From: Formicarius rufipectus | Taxonomy: Eukaryota > Chordata > Aves > Passeriformes > Formicariidae | Direction: 5' to 3' | Assembly (NCBI GenBank): GCA_013399695.1 | Contig: VXAU01003747.1 | Location: forward strand, 186,001 to 250,000 | DNA: 64,000 nucleotides | In this document: in pieces, positions 48,761-63,193 of the stretch | Layout: the number at the start of each line of letters is the position of its first letter | How positions within the stretch are numbered: position 1 is the first letter of the stretch | Notes under the pieces: model-generated | The model's database searches: none | Told to the model about the DNA's origin: nothing | What the model saw: the letters and a program-made list of their open reading frames with translations, nothing else | Program-made: the position numbers and the translations under genes

Positions 48761-51700
48761 GAGATTCAGGGAACCTTGGGCAGGTCTCTCTCCCAAAAAC
48801 CTTTCAAGGGCAGAAATGATGTGGCGCAGCAGATGCATGATTCCTGCTGGGCAATTTTTGGTAGCAGTGCCATTGGCCCAGTTGCACTCACCACAGACAA
48901 ACCCAAGACTGAACCAGCTCCTCCGCCCCTGGGAAGGAAGACACTTTTCCAGGAAGCAGCCAAGCAGTATCTTCACTTCAATATGTTACACTTATACAAT
49001 ATTTTATGTGCTTACTAACTAATCATTAAATGTTTAATAATCAGACAATATTTATAAACTAGTAATTCATTACTATTTATATGCTTGTAAGTTGATTATT
49101 CAACACATACTCAATATTAAACTATGCTACTTATAATCAAGTGATGGCACTAATTTATTTGCAACCATGTCAAGAGCCCCCCCGGCTCCACAGTGAGCAG
49201 GAGATGCACTCCCCTCCATGAAGGTTGTAGGAGACAGGCAGGATCAGGCAGCACATGGGTAGCTGCCCAGCACAGGCCATTCACCTCTGCATCAGGCACA
49301 TATGCAAAATATGCACACCTATGAATGGTGTGTTTTGTTTTTATGAAGATGCTGTTGCCCTTACCAGTGTGACTTCCTAGTATCATTAAAACTAATAAGA
49401 TGGTGATTAGCAAAGCAACGAGGAATAGCAGTAAGTCTGTTACTTCTCAGCTTTTCAGTTTGCAGTCTCATGTTTAGCAAACTGTAAAAGTTATCTTAAT
49501 CTGAGATTATTGGGTAGTGTAAGATATCAGTGCATCTATCAACACAGTGTAGAAACTTTAGGGAGGTGCATTTGGATCACTACTCAACTATAGAATGCAC
49601 TGCTACAGCATTTTTACAGGCAAAGCTAAATATGCTTTACCTGTAAAGAGGGTGAAGCTGAGCATGCAAGTAGAATACATGAAAGCTGCTGTGCAAATTC
49701 TAATTAGTAATGACAGCCTGCTGCAGAGGCTAATCATAATAATAAGAACTAGATAACAACCCAGGAAGCCCAGTTGAAAAGTAGGAAGAGACAGCAGGTT
49801 CAAAAAACTGATAGTATTTTTAATTGGAAAAGAAAAACAAACAAACAAACAAACAAAAAACCTAAAAATCAAAAACAATTGCCCAGATCATGACACAAAT
49901 GTAGATAACCAACAAAGCATTCAGACTTCAGGAACAGGTAGTCTTACAAAGTGATTCTGTAAGTCTCCATCAACTAGTAGGAAAATGCTTTAAACTCAAG
50001 CACTTTCATGGCCTTTGTGGGACTCTCTCATTTGTTGTACAGGATTACACTCTACACAAAAACATTTTCAAAAAAGCATCTGAACCTAGTCCTGAAGCTA
50101 CTGATTTAGTCATGTTTTTTCAAGGAAGTCTGTGTAAGTACAGGAGAAATCTCTGAGGGGAGAATAATTAATGGTAAAATGTTGATTCTTCTAGAGTAGA
50201 AGAAATGTTGAAGGAAATTGGTTGTTTTGGGTTAAATCTGGCTAGCAGCTCAGCCCCACACACCTGCTTGCTCAGAATCAGAAGAGTAAAAGTGAAAAAA
50301 CTTGGGGGTTGAGATAAAGAGAGCTTAATAGCTAAAGAAACACCATGGAAGGAAAGCAAAACAGTGAATTCTTTCACTGATTCCCATTGGTGGGCAGGTC
50401 TTCTGCCACACCCAGGAGAGCAGAGTTCCACCACGAGTAAGGGATACTTGGGAAAACAAGTGCTGGATGTCCCCCCCTTTCTTTTTTCTTCCCCCAGCTT
50501 TTATTGCTGAATGTGATGACGTGGTATGGGATATCGCTTTGGTCAGTTGGGGTCAGCTGTGTTCCCTCCCACCTTCTTGTGCAGCCCCAGCTTACTCCGT
50601 TGCAGGGCAGTGTGAGAGGCAGAAAAGGCCTTGATGTTGTAAGTGCTGCTCAGCAGTAGCTAAAATGTCCTTGTGTTATCAACACTCTTTTTGGCACAAA
50701 CACAAAATACAACCCTTATAAGGTACTATGAAGAAAATGAACCCTATCTTGGCCCAAACCAATAAAATAGTAGAGGATAATCATACCTTTCTATAACTGA
50801 GGCTTCACTGCTACATTTTGTGTTTCCTGAGGCTGACACAATGGCACATGATTATAAACTGTGGGTTAAAACATTTCCTGTGGAGGAAAGATGACAAAAA
50901 TCTGAGCCTAAATGTAGCAATTGTAACTTTAAAGTATAAGCTTTATATTTTTGTTGTTATAGACAAGAGATGGAACAAAGAAATAACAAACAATTTGGTG
51001 AACAGTTGTTTAAGAACAGCAGCTTATAAACTGAATAAAATAATTAATACCCCATTACTGACTATGCTGTTAACATATGACTCCTATGAAGGAAAATGCT
51101 CTAGTCTGGATAACTAAGATAGCCTTTAACTCCAGTTTCATCTTAGTTTTAAAAGTCTTCAATAAGTAGTACAAGAAAGCAAGTAGTTAATTCCACCACA
51201 TAGTTATTAACAAGTACTTGCTGCCTAACTTTGCTTTAATTATTTCCATTATTACATATTTATATGAGGAGGAAAAGGGGCAACACTTAATTTATGGCCA
51301 GGACTGAAGTTACGGAAAATAAGGAAATGAGGTGTAAATTCAAGATTGTCTCAGAGTCCATGAAAGAGAAACTCTGTTTCTGCCCACTATTAAATATGAT
51401 CAAAATGACCTAACTGAGAATATATTTATGTAAAAATTGTAAAGTATGTATGTAAGTCTCTGTAGATATAATTATATGTATTTGCACATGATACTTGAGT
51501 TGGAAGAAACAAGTGATTCAATTAAATCCAAATGTTTCCCACATGCAATCTGGTAGAGTATAATTTGTTATCATTAAGCTATCTTTGCAACTTCAGAAGT
51601 GAGAACTATACTTTCATGTCTTTCAGAAAAACATTACAGAAATTAACGATCCTTAAATAGGCAAAAGGAGTAGGTAAAAACAGGTTAAAAGCAATACTTG

Positions 51701-54224
51701 GCAGACAGAAGAACTTCTTCAATTAGAGTTGTCAAAAAACCCTTAAATCTGCAGTATGTGGGCATATAACTTTTTAAGAAATTGTTATGAAATGACTAAC
51801 CAGATAGTTGTAAAAAATATAGTTATTCTATTCCTTTTCTGCATGCTAGCTGTTATTTTCCCATCCTTTGAGCATGTAAAACATGTAAGATGTGTAGTGT
51901 GTCATCTTTGCAGTATGACCAGTTTTCAGTTGGCACCCACACTATACCTGTGTTAGAAGCGACTCCACCAGTGACTGAGACCATGGGAATCTGTGAATAG
52001 AAGAGGGACCAGCCAGCACTGTGCCAAAATTTTGGTCTGTACATTCTGTCAATTACAAGACATGCTCACCTCCCAGTAGTGTAAATTATTTAGGTCTCAC
52101 AGCTACACAGCTGGTGCATTTGGCCTTGTACCCTGTTGTAAACTATCAGTAACATCTGCCATAGTGTGAAGTGTATGTTGATGGTTGTGTTACTGCATCC
52201 AGGCTACTGTGTGTGCACAGTGTGAGCTTTTGTCCTGGCAGTGGGCAAGAACAGGTTAGTGGGTGGGCAGTAAGACAGGGTGTTGTAAGAGAATGTTGGG
52301 CTCAGGTCATTCCCACTGATGAGATGTGCACATCTTTGACATGCGCCATATGCTGTGCCTCTCCCTGTGGAGGCTCACCACCTTGTGCTGTCAGATACTG
52401 ATGGTTGCACCTGCTAGTACTGTCCTTAATGTAAGAATTGTCATTTCTTCCAGGCTGGGCTAGTATCATGAGTTCAGATTCTCATGCTATGGAGAGAACA
52501 GAAGATACACTAATAGGTAATAGTCACTTAGGTGGCCAATAAGTACTTCCCACCAATGCACATGAACAAAGCTTAACAGCCAATTAGTGCTGCAACTTGT
52601 GTGCTGATAAAGCATGCTCCCCCCAGTCAGCAAGATTAGCCTTGTAGGTGAGAGAAACCAATAGGGAGATGGAGAAGGGCCAGGTGTAACTAGGATTCTT
52701 TTCAAAAGCCTGGGTACTTGACTTTCAGCTTACAAAGATCTCTTTAACAGCATGTGTTCAGGTCTGTTGTGTGTGTACATGCCCCACTTTTGTAAGAAGC
52801 CTAAAGTCAGAATAGTAGTTGGTGAAGCCTGAGGATGGCTGGCACAGGCTAGAAAACATTAAATCAAAACCTTCCACCTAAAGAGTATTTGATACACCCA
52901 ATCCCCAGCAGCGTAGAAATTAAAATAGGAAGACCTAATAAACCTGACCAAAAATCCCATGTAATTCAAGCTTCCTTATGCCAGAGCTTGGAGTACCTGT
53001 ATTACCTGGCAAACATGAAATGAAGCAGGACTTTCTCTTGTTGGGTCTCAAAGAATGTAACTTTAGAGAGCACATGATCTGTAAGGAAACAACAACAAAC
53101 CCAATGAAAACAAAAAGCCTTCATGTGCATAATGCTTATTTTGGATGTAATAAAATACTAAAAATTAGAATTTCTATAGAATGCTTTCTCAGGGCCTTCC
53201 TTCAGCTTTCTGCACACAACAGACAATCACCAAACTCTCAGAGTCAGGAAAACCTCCTTAAAACTTTTGCAAATAAAAGTATTTCTCAAGTTAATTTGAA
53301 AGGGAAGTGTCAGGAATATTTGAAACCAAACTGTTGGTTATTAGAGAAATTGCTGACATTTTTGAATTCTCTTTTCATTTGGCAGCCCTGTGAGTGCAAC
53401 TGAGCCAGGTTCTTTCTTGGCAAAACAAAACCACTCACTGAAGCCCAAAGACGAACATCAGCTTCCTAAGAAGGTTAAACAGATGGAATGGTGGACATAG
53501 ACACCACCTGTCAGATTGCAGATGGAAAGTTTATGGTGAGCTGTCCCTGTATTTGGCTTTGAGGATATCAGACAACTAATACTCGAGTTCAGGGAAAAAT
53601 TATTGGGTAGTAAGAATAACATTTTTTGGGTGAAATTCCCAAGCATTATTCATTACATATATTTATCAGGTCTCCTGTTATTTGGACTGTAGTCAGTCAG
53701 AGTCTGACTACTTTCAAACATATTTAGGATTATATTTCAACTTCAAGAAGTAGTTGAAACTATCTAATCTTTCCAATAAACACAAGAATGTGTTTTATAT
53801 TCATTCTGTGAAACACATCCATCACCTTGTCTTCAGAGTAGCTCTTTGTGGGTCAAACCAACCAGTAAGATTTCTTATTTTTACTACCTTAAAATAATAT
53901 CCCAAAGGAAAAACTCAAGAAGCTAGTCAGGACTTTATTTATTAAATGTTTACTGTTATTAGGATTAGCTATCTCCCTTTCCCCCTCCCCTCAAATATCC
54001 CAATAGCTACCTTGTCATAATGAAGATGTCCAAAGTTACTGATATCATTCTTCAAAACCTAGAAAACCTGAACATTTCTTCGGTGCCTCTAGCACTGCTG
54101 AAACTGTGCCCCACCAAAATACTCTAGGAAGTAGTGATGAGACAAAGAGGCTGGTGAAGAGTTGCTTTATGTGAATGTGGCAGTCTGTGATGTGGTGAGA
54201 TGTTCTTTAGCATCCTCACAAGAG
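48761..54224. other. Non-coding stretch
   Basis: AT-rich, no supported gene. It contains an (AAAC)n run at 49838-49856, a C-run/polypyrimidine patch near 50470-50497 and open frames up to 141 codons (52978-53403, +) without recognised domains. Confidence 0.45.
49836..49860 (+). repeat. (AAAC)n microsatellite
   Basis: Five tandem CAAA/ACAA units followed by A's. This is a simple repeat. Confidence 0.9.
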
Positions 54225-54541
54225 GAAGTGGAGAGGCAAATACCAATCTCTTCACTCTCATGATCAGGAACAGGACTCAAGGAAAGGGGATCAATCTGAG
54301 CCAGGGGAGGTTTAGGCTGGATATCAGGAAAAGATATCAGCTACCCCTAGGGTAGCTGAGCACTAGAACAGGCTCCCCAGCACCACTCTCACAGCACCAA
54401 GCCTGACAGAATTCAAAAAGCATTTGGACAATGCTCTCAGGCACATGGTGTGACTCTTGGGGTGTCCTGTGCAGGGCCAGGAGTTGGACTCAATGATCCT
54501 GATGTGTCCCTTCCAACTCAGTACATTCTGTGTTTTTATGA
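54225..54541 (+). mobile_element. CR1 LINE 3' end (5'-truncated)
   Basis: The copy follows avian CR1 closely: 'tgatcaggaacaggactcaagg', 'ccaggggaggtttaggctgg', 'atatcaggaaaag', then 'gagcactagaacaggctcccca'. It continues with 'cacagcaccaagcctgacag', 'catttggacaatgctctcag', 'gggccaggagttggactcaatg' and 'cccttccaactca', and ends in 'attctgtgtttttatga'. It is about 317 bp, with no reverse transcriptase. It belongs to a different CR1 subfamily from the copy at 850-1073, judging by the body sequence. The left edge is approximate. Confidence 0.93.
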
Positions 54542-56574
54542 ACCAATCCCTTAAGTAAACTGCAGACCAAGGCTAGAAACATGTCTCCTGTTCTGTACCC
54601 AGAGAGGCAGTGGGCTACACCTCCAGAAAAACAGCTGTCTCCCACAGGTTGTATTTCATGTCTGCCAGTCCTGTGACAGTAGGTGTCCAGGTTCAGGAAC
54701 ATCTAAGGAAGGAACACCTAAACTTTTTCTAGGGATTACCCTGGTTCAGGGTACATGCAGAAACACAATGCAGCATGGTTGCAGCAGTCCAACTCTGTAG
54801 TTTCCCTTTCTGCAAAACAATAACCAACCATATTCTGATGTTGAAGAATACAAATCAGGATCTATATTTAACTACTCTTCCATATGTACATACGAAGGCA
54901 TTATCTGTTTCCTGTGTAATTAGGTAGGTCATCTAACTAGTCTCACCAATTATTTTGCTTCTGTGTTTGTGCACCACTTTAAAACTCTTTCTTGATTTTC
55001 TGTATTAGATATGACACAGAAGGAATTTGTCATGCTTTGACCTTTCTAGAGGGATGCTTCTGTGTCTTCTGGTTTATGAAGGCAACTTTTTCCAGCGTGG
55101 GAGGCCTGAACAAGATGCTGAACTTTGATGACAGGTTGCTACAAAGAGCGTATGATTTGTAGGGTGTCATGACAGTTTAATTCTCAAAGTTGAGGGGATT
55201 TTCTTGTTAGCAAAACCTGCTTTCTTGTCTGACATGGGTTCTATGGACTTGCTGCCAAAGACATTGAGTTGTCCTCTCAAAAGGACTTACACATTACTGG
55301 AAGAATTATTTTTTCTTCTAATGATTTAAGTGTCTAAATTCTGGTTTTGAAGTGATTTAGGCCAGAGTCAGGGAAGTATATTAGAATCCAAAGTTATAAA
55401 GTAGCTCAGCAGAGGGATTATCAAAAAAGCTCATAAATGCTTTCAAATCTGCACCATGAGACCATTTTGAAGAAATGCACTTGCCAATGCCCTTGAGTTC
55501 CCTAAAGTGTTCAAAAATTCAAGAGCTCCTAAGTGAGGAAGGGGTTATTTGTATATAAAGTTAATTTCAAAGCACTGAAACGAATACAAACTTCCTCTAC
55601 AAGTAGCAGAATACAGCTGTGATTTGAAAAGGGGAGAGGGAATAAGGTGATTTTTTTTACAAAAATATGTAAACTTTCATGCAATATATAAATTAATCTC
55701 TTTAAAACAGACTCCAGTCTCTATTCCTTACTTCTCTTCCCATAGATTCTTGGGGGAAAATAATGACTGACAAAGCTGGACAGGGAGCAATTGTCCCTGA
55801 AGGCTGAGTAGTCAAGGAGGCAGGATGGTCTCCAAACCCAGGCAGCATGTGACCGTGGCATGTTTTTGCCTGCACCAGACTCAGGGAAAACAACATCCCT
55901 GCTGCTTCCAGACCTGGGATATATACCCTGCTTCCTCATGAGCATGGAACAGTCTGGTCAGCCACTGACTGGCTGTATTAGTGTGGGGCTATATGATGCC
56001 AGGGCTCTCCAGCGCCATTTAATGTTCCCTGCATTGAGTGCTTCACCAGCACCACAACATGCAAGCATTTGGTCTTAGTATTTAGACATGACTTCTGTTC
56101 TCCACTTCAGGTTTGTGACACTTGAAAGTCCCAACCTGCTCCGCTAGCAGCAACTCTTTGAATTACTTATACATGCATTAATGGAAATATCTATCAGTTG
56201 TGACTAGAAAAAGTGCTGTGCTAAGTGGTAGAAGAGCCAGCAAAAACATGTCCATGTATTTTTAGTCACCCTGGGATTAATGCCCAGGCAGGTCTTTGTT
56301 TACAGTACTATATTTATGGGGAACAGCCATATGGAATTGGGATATTCCTCCTGACAGCTGCTCTCCTTTCCTTAAAGCAACAGAGGGAGATACTGCTTCA
56401 AAATAATATCTGCTGTGTTTCTGTCTCCCTCCAAACACCATCACAAGTACAAAGGCAACAGCTACCCCAGAGCACGTCCTCTGCTTCTCACAGCTCGTGT
56501 TGGTTGGCTGAGGGCACGTGTTGCCATCTCCTGCCAGGAATGCCCCAGACACAGACCTCAACTCCCACCCCTGG
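54542..56574. other. Non-coding stretch
   Basis: No recognised gene. A 167-codon frame beginning at 56225 starts with GTG rather than ATG and runs through a possible SINE relic, so it is treated as chance. Confidence 0.45.
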
Positions 56575-56670
56575 GGAGGCATGGTCTAGATCTTGCCCCA
56601 TCACTCACCTCTTGGTGACTTGCAAAGACTATGTAAACAATGCATGTGTGTGTCCCTCATCTGAGAGAAG
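56575..56670 (+). mobile_element. Possible MIR-like SINE relic
   Basis: 'gatcttgccccatcactcacc', then 'ggtgacttgcaaagactatgtaaac' and 'ccctcatctgagag', echo the order of the MIR body: the gap after the B box, the tgacctTGGgcaag core, and the ctcatctgtaa block. The match is weaker than the relics at 28.1 and 41.0 kb. Confidence 0.32.
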
Positions 56671-59600
56671 CCACTTGTTTTACTGTGTGTTCATTGGCCT
56701 ACCCATAATCTCCACTATGTTCATTTAGGACACTGTCATTTCCTAGAACAGAAGACAAAAAATAGATGGAATATATCAGTGATAAACACAGTATCTTTAA
56801 AAACTGCTGATCTTTATTTTACATAGCTGAATTTTTAAAAACATCTGCTATTTGCTCTTCCTCTGACTCTTGTTAAGTTCTGCTCTCTAAGTCCCCTTTG
56901 ATCTCATTTCCAGGCTTGGTGTGCAGAAAGAATTTTTCATTCTTTTCTGACTGCAAATACAAGATCAGTGACTCTTCTAGTCATCTCATTTTCAGAGAGG
57001 CAGATTTAGTCAGTTCAGACTTTTGGAAGACTCCCATCAATATTTTAATCCTATATTGAGGAGTCCAGTGACTGCAGTTTATCTTAATGTGACGTAGAAG
57101 GTCTAACTACTGCATCAGAAACTTTTAAAAGACTATGCTACAATAATGTCATTCACACTTGTGCCTGTCTGGGTGGCTCACTACAGATATTGTATTTGCT
57201 GAGGAACAGATGAGCATAACATGTGTCCTGTGGATGTTGTCATTTACCATTGCATTTTTCTGTGCAGGGTTGAGGTGTTATTAGTAAACAAGGGTGAAGG
57301 CAGCTGGGTAGCTCTGCATTCTTCCCATTAAATAAAGATGATAAGCAAAGCCTGACTCTAACATGTCCCTTTGTTGTGGCAGCAGGAGAACAAGTGCACT
57401 AGACTACCTTGTTCCTGCAGAGAAACCCACGAAGCAGCACAATGAGAGAAGTGTACAATTTTCTAAAAGGATGCAAGTAGTCCAGACCAGTGGCTGATTT
57501 TATACTGCTGTTGTTAATCTGTCTTTACTTCATTCTGGGGATACACATATCACCCACAATCACAGGCTATATTGTACATTTAAGAAAGAGCTTCACAAAG
57601 GAATTTTCCCCACTACTTTGCCAAGATGAACATTAACAGCCAAATGTTCAATCTCATTCTAAAATGCCTGACATCTGACCCTGTTGAAAATTTAACATTT
57701 TTTTTTCTCAAAGTTTTGCTGAGCTGCATAATAGAAGGGACGTTGTCAAAAGTTGCCATAGAAATGGGAAAAGAAAGCAAAAATATTACAAAGAAAGATA
57801 GGAGATGTCACTGGGGCACGTGAGGTCATAAAACCCTATCCACTATCCTGCTGAGCAGAATGAAGTGACCTAAGCCCTCAAAGGACTGAGGCAACTTAGA
57901 GAAATACAGAATAAACATCTGAAAATCCCTGAAATGCAAGAAGTGAGTTTGCCACTTCAGCCAACATACCAACACTGCAAATATTTCCAAATCCATCTTG
58001 CTGGACTTAGTCTTCCCAGTCCAGAATCGGGTTCCCTCAAAGAACATTAACTGTGATTTTTCTGCCTGAAATACAGATATTTCTCCTGGTATAATATGGC
58101 TTCTAAGGTATTTTTCCTGTTTAAGCAAGCAGACCAGATTTCTCTGAGCTCACTACACATGGAGTTTGGAGAGTCCCTTCTCTAATCAGCCAACTTTATG
58201 TTGACCATAAAGTTTGTGAAATGGTTCCTCCCCAGATAATTGCTATGGGTCAATTGCTTCATATAGGAATGATTTCTAAGCTGTTCTGCGGATGACTTTG
58301 CAGAACATTCTCGCAATTCCTGCATGGATTCACAAAACCTCTTGGCACTGGGAACTTCATCTTCCTTCAAGTCACCAAACCTGCAGGACAAACCTCTCAT
58401 TTTGTTTTTGTGCTGTGCTTGAACCACTGCAGCTCACTTTTCTTTAAAACTCCCAAGGCAGCAGATAAGAAGAGAAAGAAGGTGTTTTCTGGGAGTAAAT
58501 ATGACCTGTAGGCAGGTCTTTGGCCTGATGGATGATTTTGGTTGTGGAGAAAGGAGTGTGGAAGGTGTATATGCACAAGGAGGAACAGTCTACAGAAGCT
58601 GCAAGTTTTGTCACAGCATTTCTTAACAACTGTGGAGGGCACCCAGCACACCAGCGGGTCTTCATAAGGTCACGTTTTCAGTGTCAAGTTAAAAAAGAGA
58701 AGCACCGTGACACTGATGGCAACAGACACTAGAAATGAAGCTGGAAGAAGTGACCGGGTTTGGGCCTTTTCTTGTGCAGAAATGTCTGGGTTTGCACTTA
58801 AGCCAGTGTGGGAACGAGACAGAAGAGGACAATGAAGACTGTGGGTCCTAAGACAGGGAATACCAGCAGAAGACAGGAAACAGTAATGTGATTAGCTAGA
58901 CTGGCCTATCTGCTACTGCAGGGACAGGCCAACCAGCTACAGTTTCAACATAACCATCCGGTACTGCCCAAATGATGAATCACTATAAAATTTCCTCTCA
59001 CTTGGGACAAAAAAGTAAAAATAAAAAAGGAACACTTTTAACACTTTCCTCTTCCACTGCTATTAAGAGCAAATAAACATATATCATAGCAGCTTCAGGT
59101 GCCTGGCATTCAGGTTAGCCATGGAAGGAGTAAGGGTTCAGCAGTCACTTTTATATGCTACTTACCTCCATTTCTAGGTTTTTTTTTAACATTCTCCAGT
59201 TATTAGACTGTGTCCTACCACATTTCAGAAAAAGTATTAAGCTATTCCAAATTTAACTTTGATATTAAAGCAAAGTAAAATGACATTGAGAAATCCTAAG
59301 TACTTTTGCTCCCAAATGTATTTTCCACAAGCAGATTTTACTGACTTAAGTACTGTATGCATGAATTCTGGCTATGTGATTTAATAAATGCCCCACAGAT
59401 TGGTCTCGGTTTGTTTGTTTTACTCCTAAAGGACTGTGCTGCCACTGCCTTCAGTTGAAGAGGATTTCAGCAATTCTAGTGCACGGCTAACTCTAAAGCT
59501 GGTTTTTGCTGATAGCAGAAGATCTGTAGTCCTTCTTGTGCTCACCTGCAATTCAGATGAATATCCCATGCTCCTAGATAAGCACAAAGTAAAGCATTTT

Positions 59601-59690
59601 CTTTTTGTATCAAAGAATACTTTTCTGTGGGAAAACGGTGACCTGGTAATACTACATGATTTTTTTGAAGAAAGAACTTTTCAGTTTGCC

Positions 59691-59717
59691 TTTTTTTTTT
59701 TTTCTTCTTTTTTTCCC
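59691..59717 (+). repeat. T-rich/polypyrimidine run
   Basis: Thirteen T's followed by CTTC, seven T's and CCC. This is low-complexity sequence. Confidence 0.9.
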
Positions 59718-62700
59718 ATGCCAGAGAGGGTATAGGGAGGGAACAAGGTATAGGACAGTAACTATCTAGATATCTCAGGTTGGTATATTGGGTTGGATTT
59801 AGGTTTTTTTTGTTTCTTTAAACAAATACTTCTCTCATTCAATTTCAAGTGACCGTTCCTTTCAAAAGCTTCTTTACATCTTACCTTAAAATGTCTTAAA
59901 ACCTCAGCCAAATACCAAAAACCCACAAAACAGGGAATATGAGGAGATTCATTACCCCACTGGCAATTAGTTGGACGTTTTTTATTCTCTCCTGTTTACT
60001 GTAGGAACAAGACAGCCCTGCAACAGACATCTGTCTAAGCTGAACCTATCACAATAAATGTCCAGAGCTACATGCAAAAGAGAGCTTAGGAACAAAGCAT
60101 CTTGTGTTGAGTCACTGCGTGGTCCTAGTAACAGGCTGTTATTGTGCCAGTTCCTTTAAGCTGAACCTGACACCTCTGTCTTGTATAAATGACTGAGATA
60201 TTCAGGTACAGAAAAATGATGGACAATCAATAATAAAAATACTGAATCACAATGTTCAGTAGTACTTTCATAATCTTACAGTAAGGCCAAAATCTGACAG
60301 CAGAGAAAAACAAACAATCCTAATGAAAGTGAGAAAGATCTTGCCCTCAAGAGAGGAAGCACATGGGTTTTCAGCAAGAAGAGGATGAACCAGTCTCAGC
60401 TGAGCAGAAAACATTTCACTGCCTGCATTTGGCATTGAAACTTTAGTAGATTTGACAGGTCATTTTTACCAGATTTCCTCAAATGAGTGTCAAACTATTT
60501 TAATTTCTATTTTGTGAATACAGAAGCATGAGTGCACACAATTGTTTCTATGTGTTGCATTCAAAATACACTTACCAAAGCCTTTTAAAAGCATATGTGG
60601 AAAACAGTACTGAAAAGAAAAAATATCTGCTCAAAAAACAAAGTGCTGAGAAATATCAATCTACAGTGGGAACATCAGTATTAATTTGGGAGAGGCAATA
60701 GATTTAGTTTTGAAGAAGGCAAAAAAAATTAGTATCACCCTCATCTGTGCAAGGTTTTTGCTGTCCAGAACAGATGTGTGCCAATTCACAAAACTTCACA
60801 TTCCTCTCCTTTAACTGCAGATACAGAGAGAGACTAAGAAATACCTAAATCCAGACAGCAGCAGTTACTTATACGTGATTGATTCCCTGTCCTACATTTG
60901 CTTTATGCACAGATCAGAATAATCCAGGAGAGCAGAAAGGAAACCCAAGGTGGAAAATTATCAACTTTTTGTTCAAAGACATATGTCCTACCTGTCTTTG
61001 GGTAGGCAGCCCACAATCCTCTCCCTAAAGGGATTGAGGAGCGCAGTCCCGCTTCCTTGCAGGGAGCCTCGTGCTCTCAAATCTCCTGATTGCTTTGGAA
61101 AAATCATCTACAGAAACATTAATCCTTTGCTCTTGAAACTTCTTCTTAAGACATCTGAATGCTCACTTCCTACAAATTTTAATTAATTTCAAAGTCCCTG
61201 GAAAGCCAGCAAACCTGGTTCCCAGGAGATCCCCTGAGTAGGGACAACTTTGCACACACAGCCACCTCTGAAATCAATTTGTCAGCTGCCACAGATGTGC
61301 AGCATGTACCCTTGCTGCCAGGACCAGCTTGGCTTTAGAGAGGCCTCTGGTGCTGCAAGAACAACCAAAGTTACCTAATATTTAATATTTCAGACTATCT
61401 CATTAGTTAACTAATGACTAATGGGGAGATAAGTCTTTCTCTTCAACTGTGAGCACTGAAGTCTTGGGAAACTGATGCTGAGACATCTCAGAAATACTTC
61501 TTCCCAACACAGCACTGCAGCATCCCCTTGGTAGATGTACAGCCATACTCACCTTCATGCTGATGGTACAACTATGCCTTGCTGTGTCACCCATAACAAC
61601 AGAGCCTGATGTAGCCCCTAACATGCCAGTTCAAGTTCTGGGAGCAGTACAGCTGCCCTGTCTTGGATCCACAGCCCCCAGTGTGAGAGCTCAACCTGCA
61701 CTGAGCCCTAAAGCCTTGCTGCAAAGCCATGTTGACACACAACCCTGCTCCCATACCTATCTGAGGGGCAGGGGTTACTAAGTGAGACCTAAAATCACGC
61801 TTTAGTGAGATGAAAAAGGCCATCTCACTAATGAGAGAAAAAGAGTGAAGCAAGACAAAAATGTCTACACACCTCCCTCAATAATGGGTCCAACACCATT
61901 TCTAGGATTATGGAGAACCACTCTCCATGGTGCTGAGTTATATGGAGAGAGCTGTATGCTGCCTGGTGCCTTACAGAAAACATTACAGAAAATTCAGAAT
62001 TTAATGAAAACAGGGTCAAGAATTTTGGTATCCCAACTGCAGTCCAACTGACAAAAATAATTTTTCATGCTTGGTATGTATGAAGAAAAGAAACAAATAT
62101 TCAGTAAATGTCATAGCTAAGAAGCTCAACCATCTAAACATCTGCCAAATTGTGAAATAAGTTGCCCTTTAACCTTTATCTCTATTTTATATGCTTTAAA
62201 GCTATGATTTGTAGCAAAGATATAGATGAATCCACCCTAGTTGTTGCTTGAAACATGGCATTAATAGTAGATAAAATACATTTGAAAGGAGTCAATTAAG
62301 ATTTTTAGAAACCATGCCCCAGAATTAAAGCCAGCTAAACATCTTCAGTTATGGACCCCTTCAATTTGAGGAATTTTGTTGCCTAGGCAACCTGCTCACA
62401 CTGTATCTGTTCAGACTATGCTTGCTGTTTTAAATAGAAATACCATCCATTTAATGCACAGCTGATTTTTAGCAAGAGACATATATGTGTAATATATACC
62501 AACAGATCATATATTTGTTTTGCATTAAGAAGCTGATATGCTTGTGCAGTACTTGCAGAGGCCCATATGATAGGTAAATCTAAGGATGAGTGAATAAAAA
62601 TGTAACAGCACTGAAATAGCAGTAAAGCCTCATTAGCTGAGTGGGACTGTCAGTTGCATGGAGAGCCTGGCATGTATGAAATGGTCTTGCTGATCTCATC

Positions 62701-63148
62701 ACAGAGATGTGAGGAATAATTAAGCAGTGCTGGAGGGAGGGTATACAGCTATTTCACATTGCTTCATTATATCCAATTAGAAACTGGCCAAGCAAGTGAA
62801 TCAAATGACTTTATGCTGCCACTTGAAGAGCTACTGGCTAAAGAGAGAATCATGCAGGTGTGTGAAAAGATTTCTCCATAAAAACACTCCTTTAATTCCA
62901 GGCCTAGTCTTTTCTTCAGTAGCTGGAAGTGCTAGCAAATGGTGTGGTATTACACATTGTTGCATCTCTTGGCAAAGGCTTCACTGGAAAACGTCTTGGC
63001 AGTGGCCAAGCACAGAGGAACTAGGAGGTGCTCAGTGTAAGACTCAGTACCTTCTGTATAGCTGCCTATGACAGGTAATGATTTCTGTGAATATATTAAA
63101 ATTTCTGGGGTAGGGCTGCCCAAAAGATGCAGTGTTGCATTACCAGAC

Positions 63149-63193
63149 AAAAAAAAAAAAAAAAAAACCAAAAAAAACCCCAAACAAACAACC
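63149..63193 (+). repeat. A-rich simple repeat
   Basis: Nineteen A's, then CC- and CAAA-interrupted A runs. It could be a retroposon tail but no body is recognisable upstream. Confidence 0.9.

Noticed and set aside
52536..52550. 15-base word 'aataagtacttccca' also present at 43722-43736.
   Set aside because: Similarity does not extend into the flanks, so it is probably coincidence.
52978..53403. 141-codon plus-strand open frame.
   Set aside because: No domain, no exon signals, and composition like the flanking non-coding DNA.
56225..56728. 167-codon plus-strand open frame.
   Set aside because: It begins with GTG, has no recognised domain, and overlaps a possible SINE relic.
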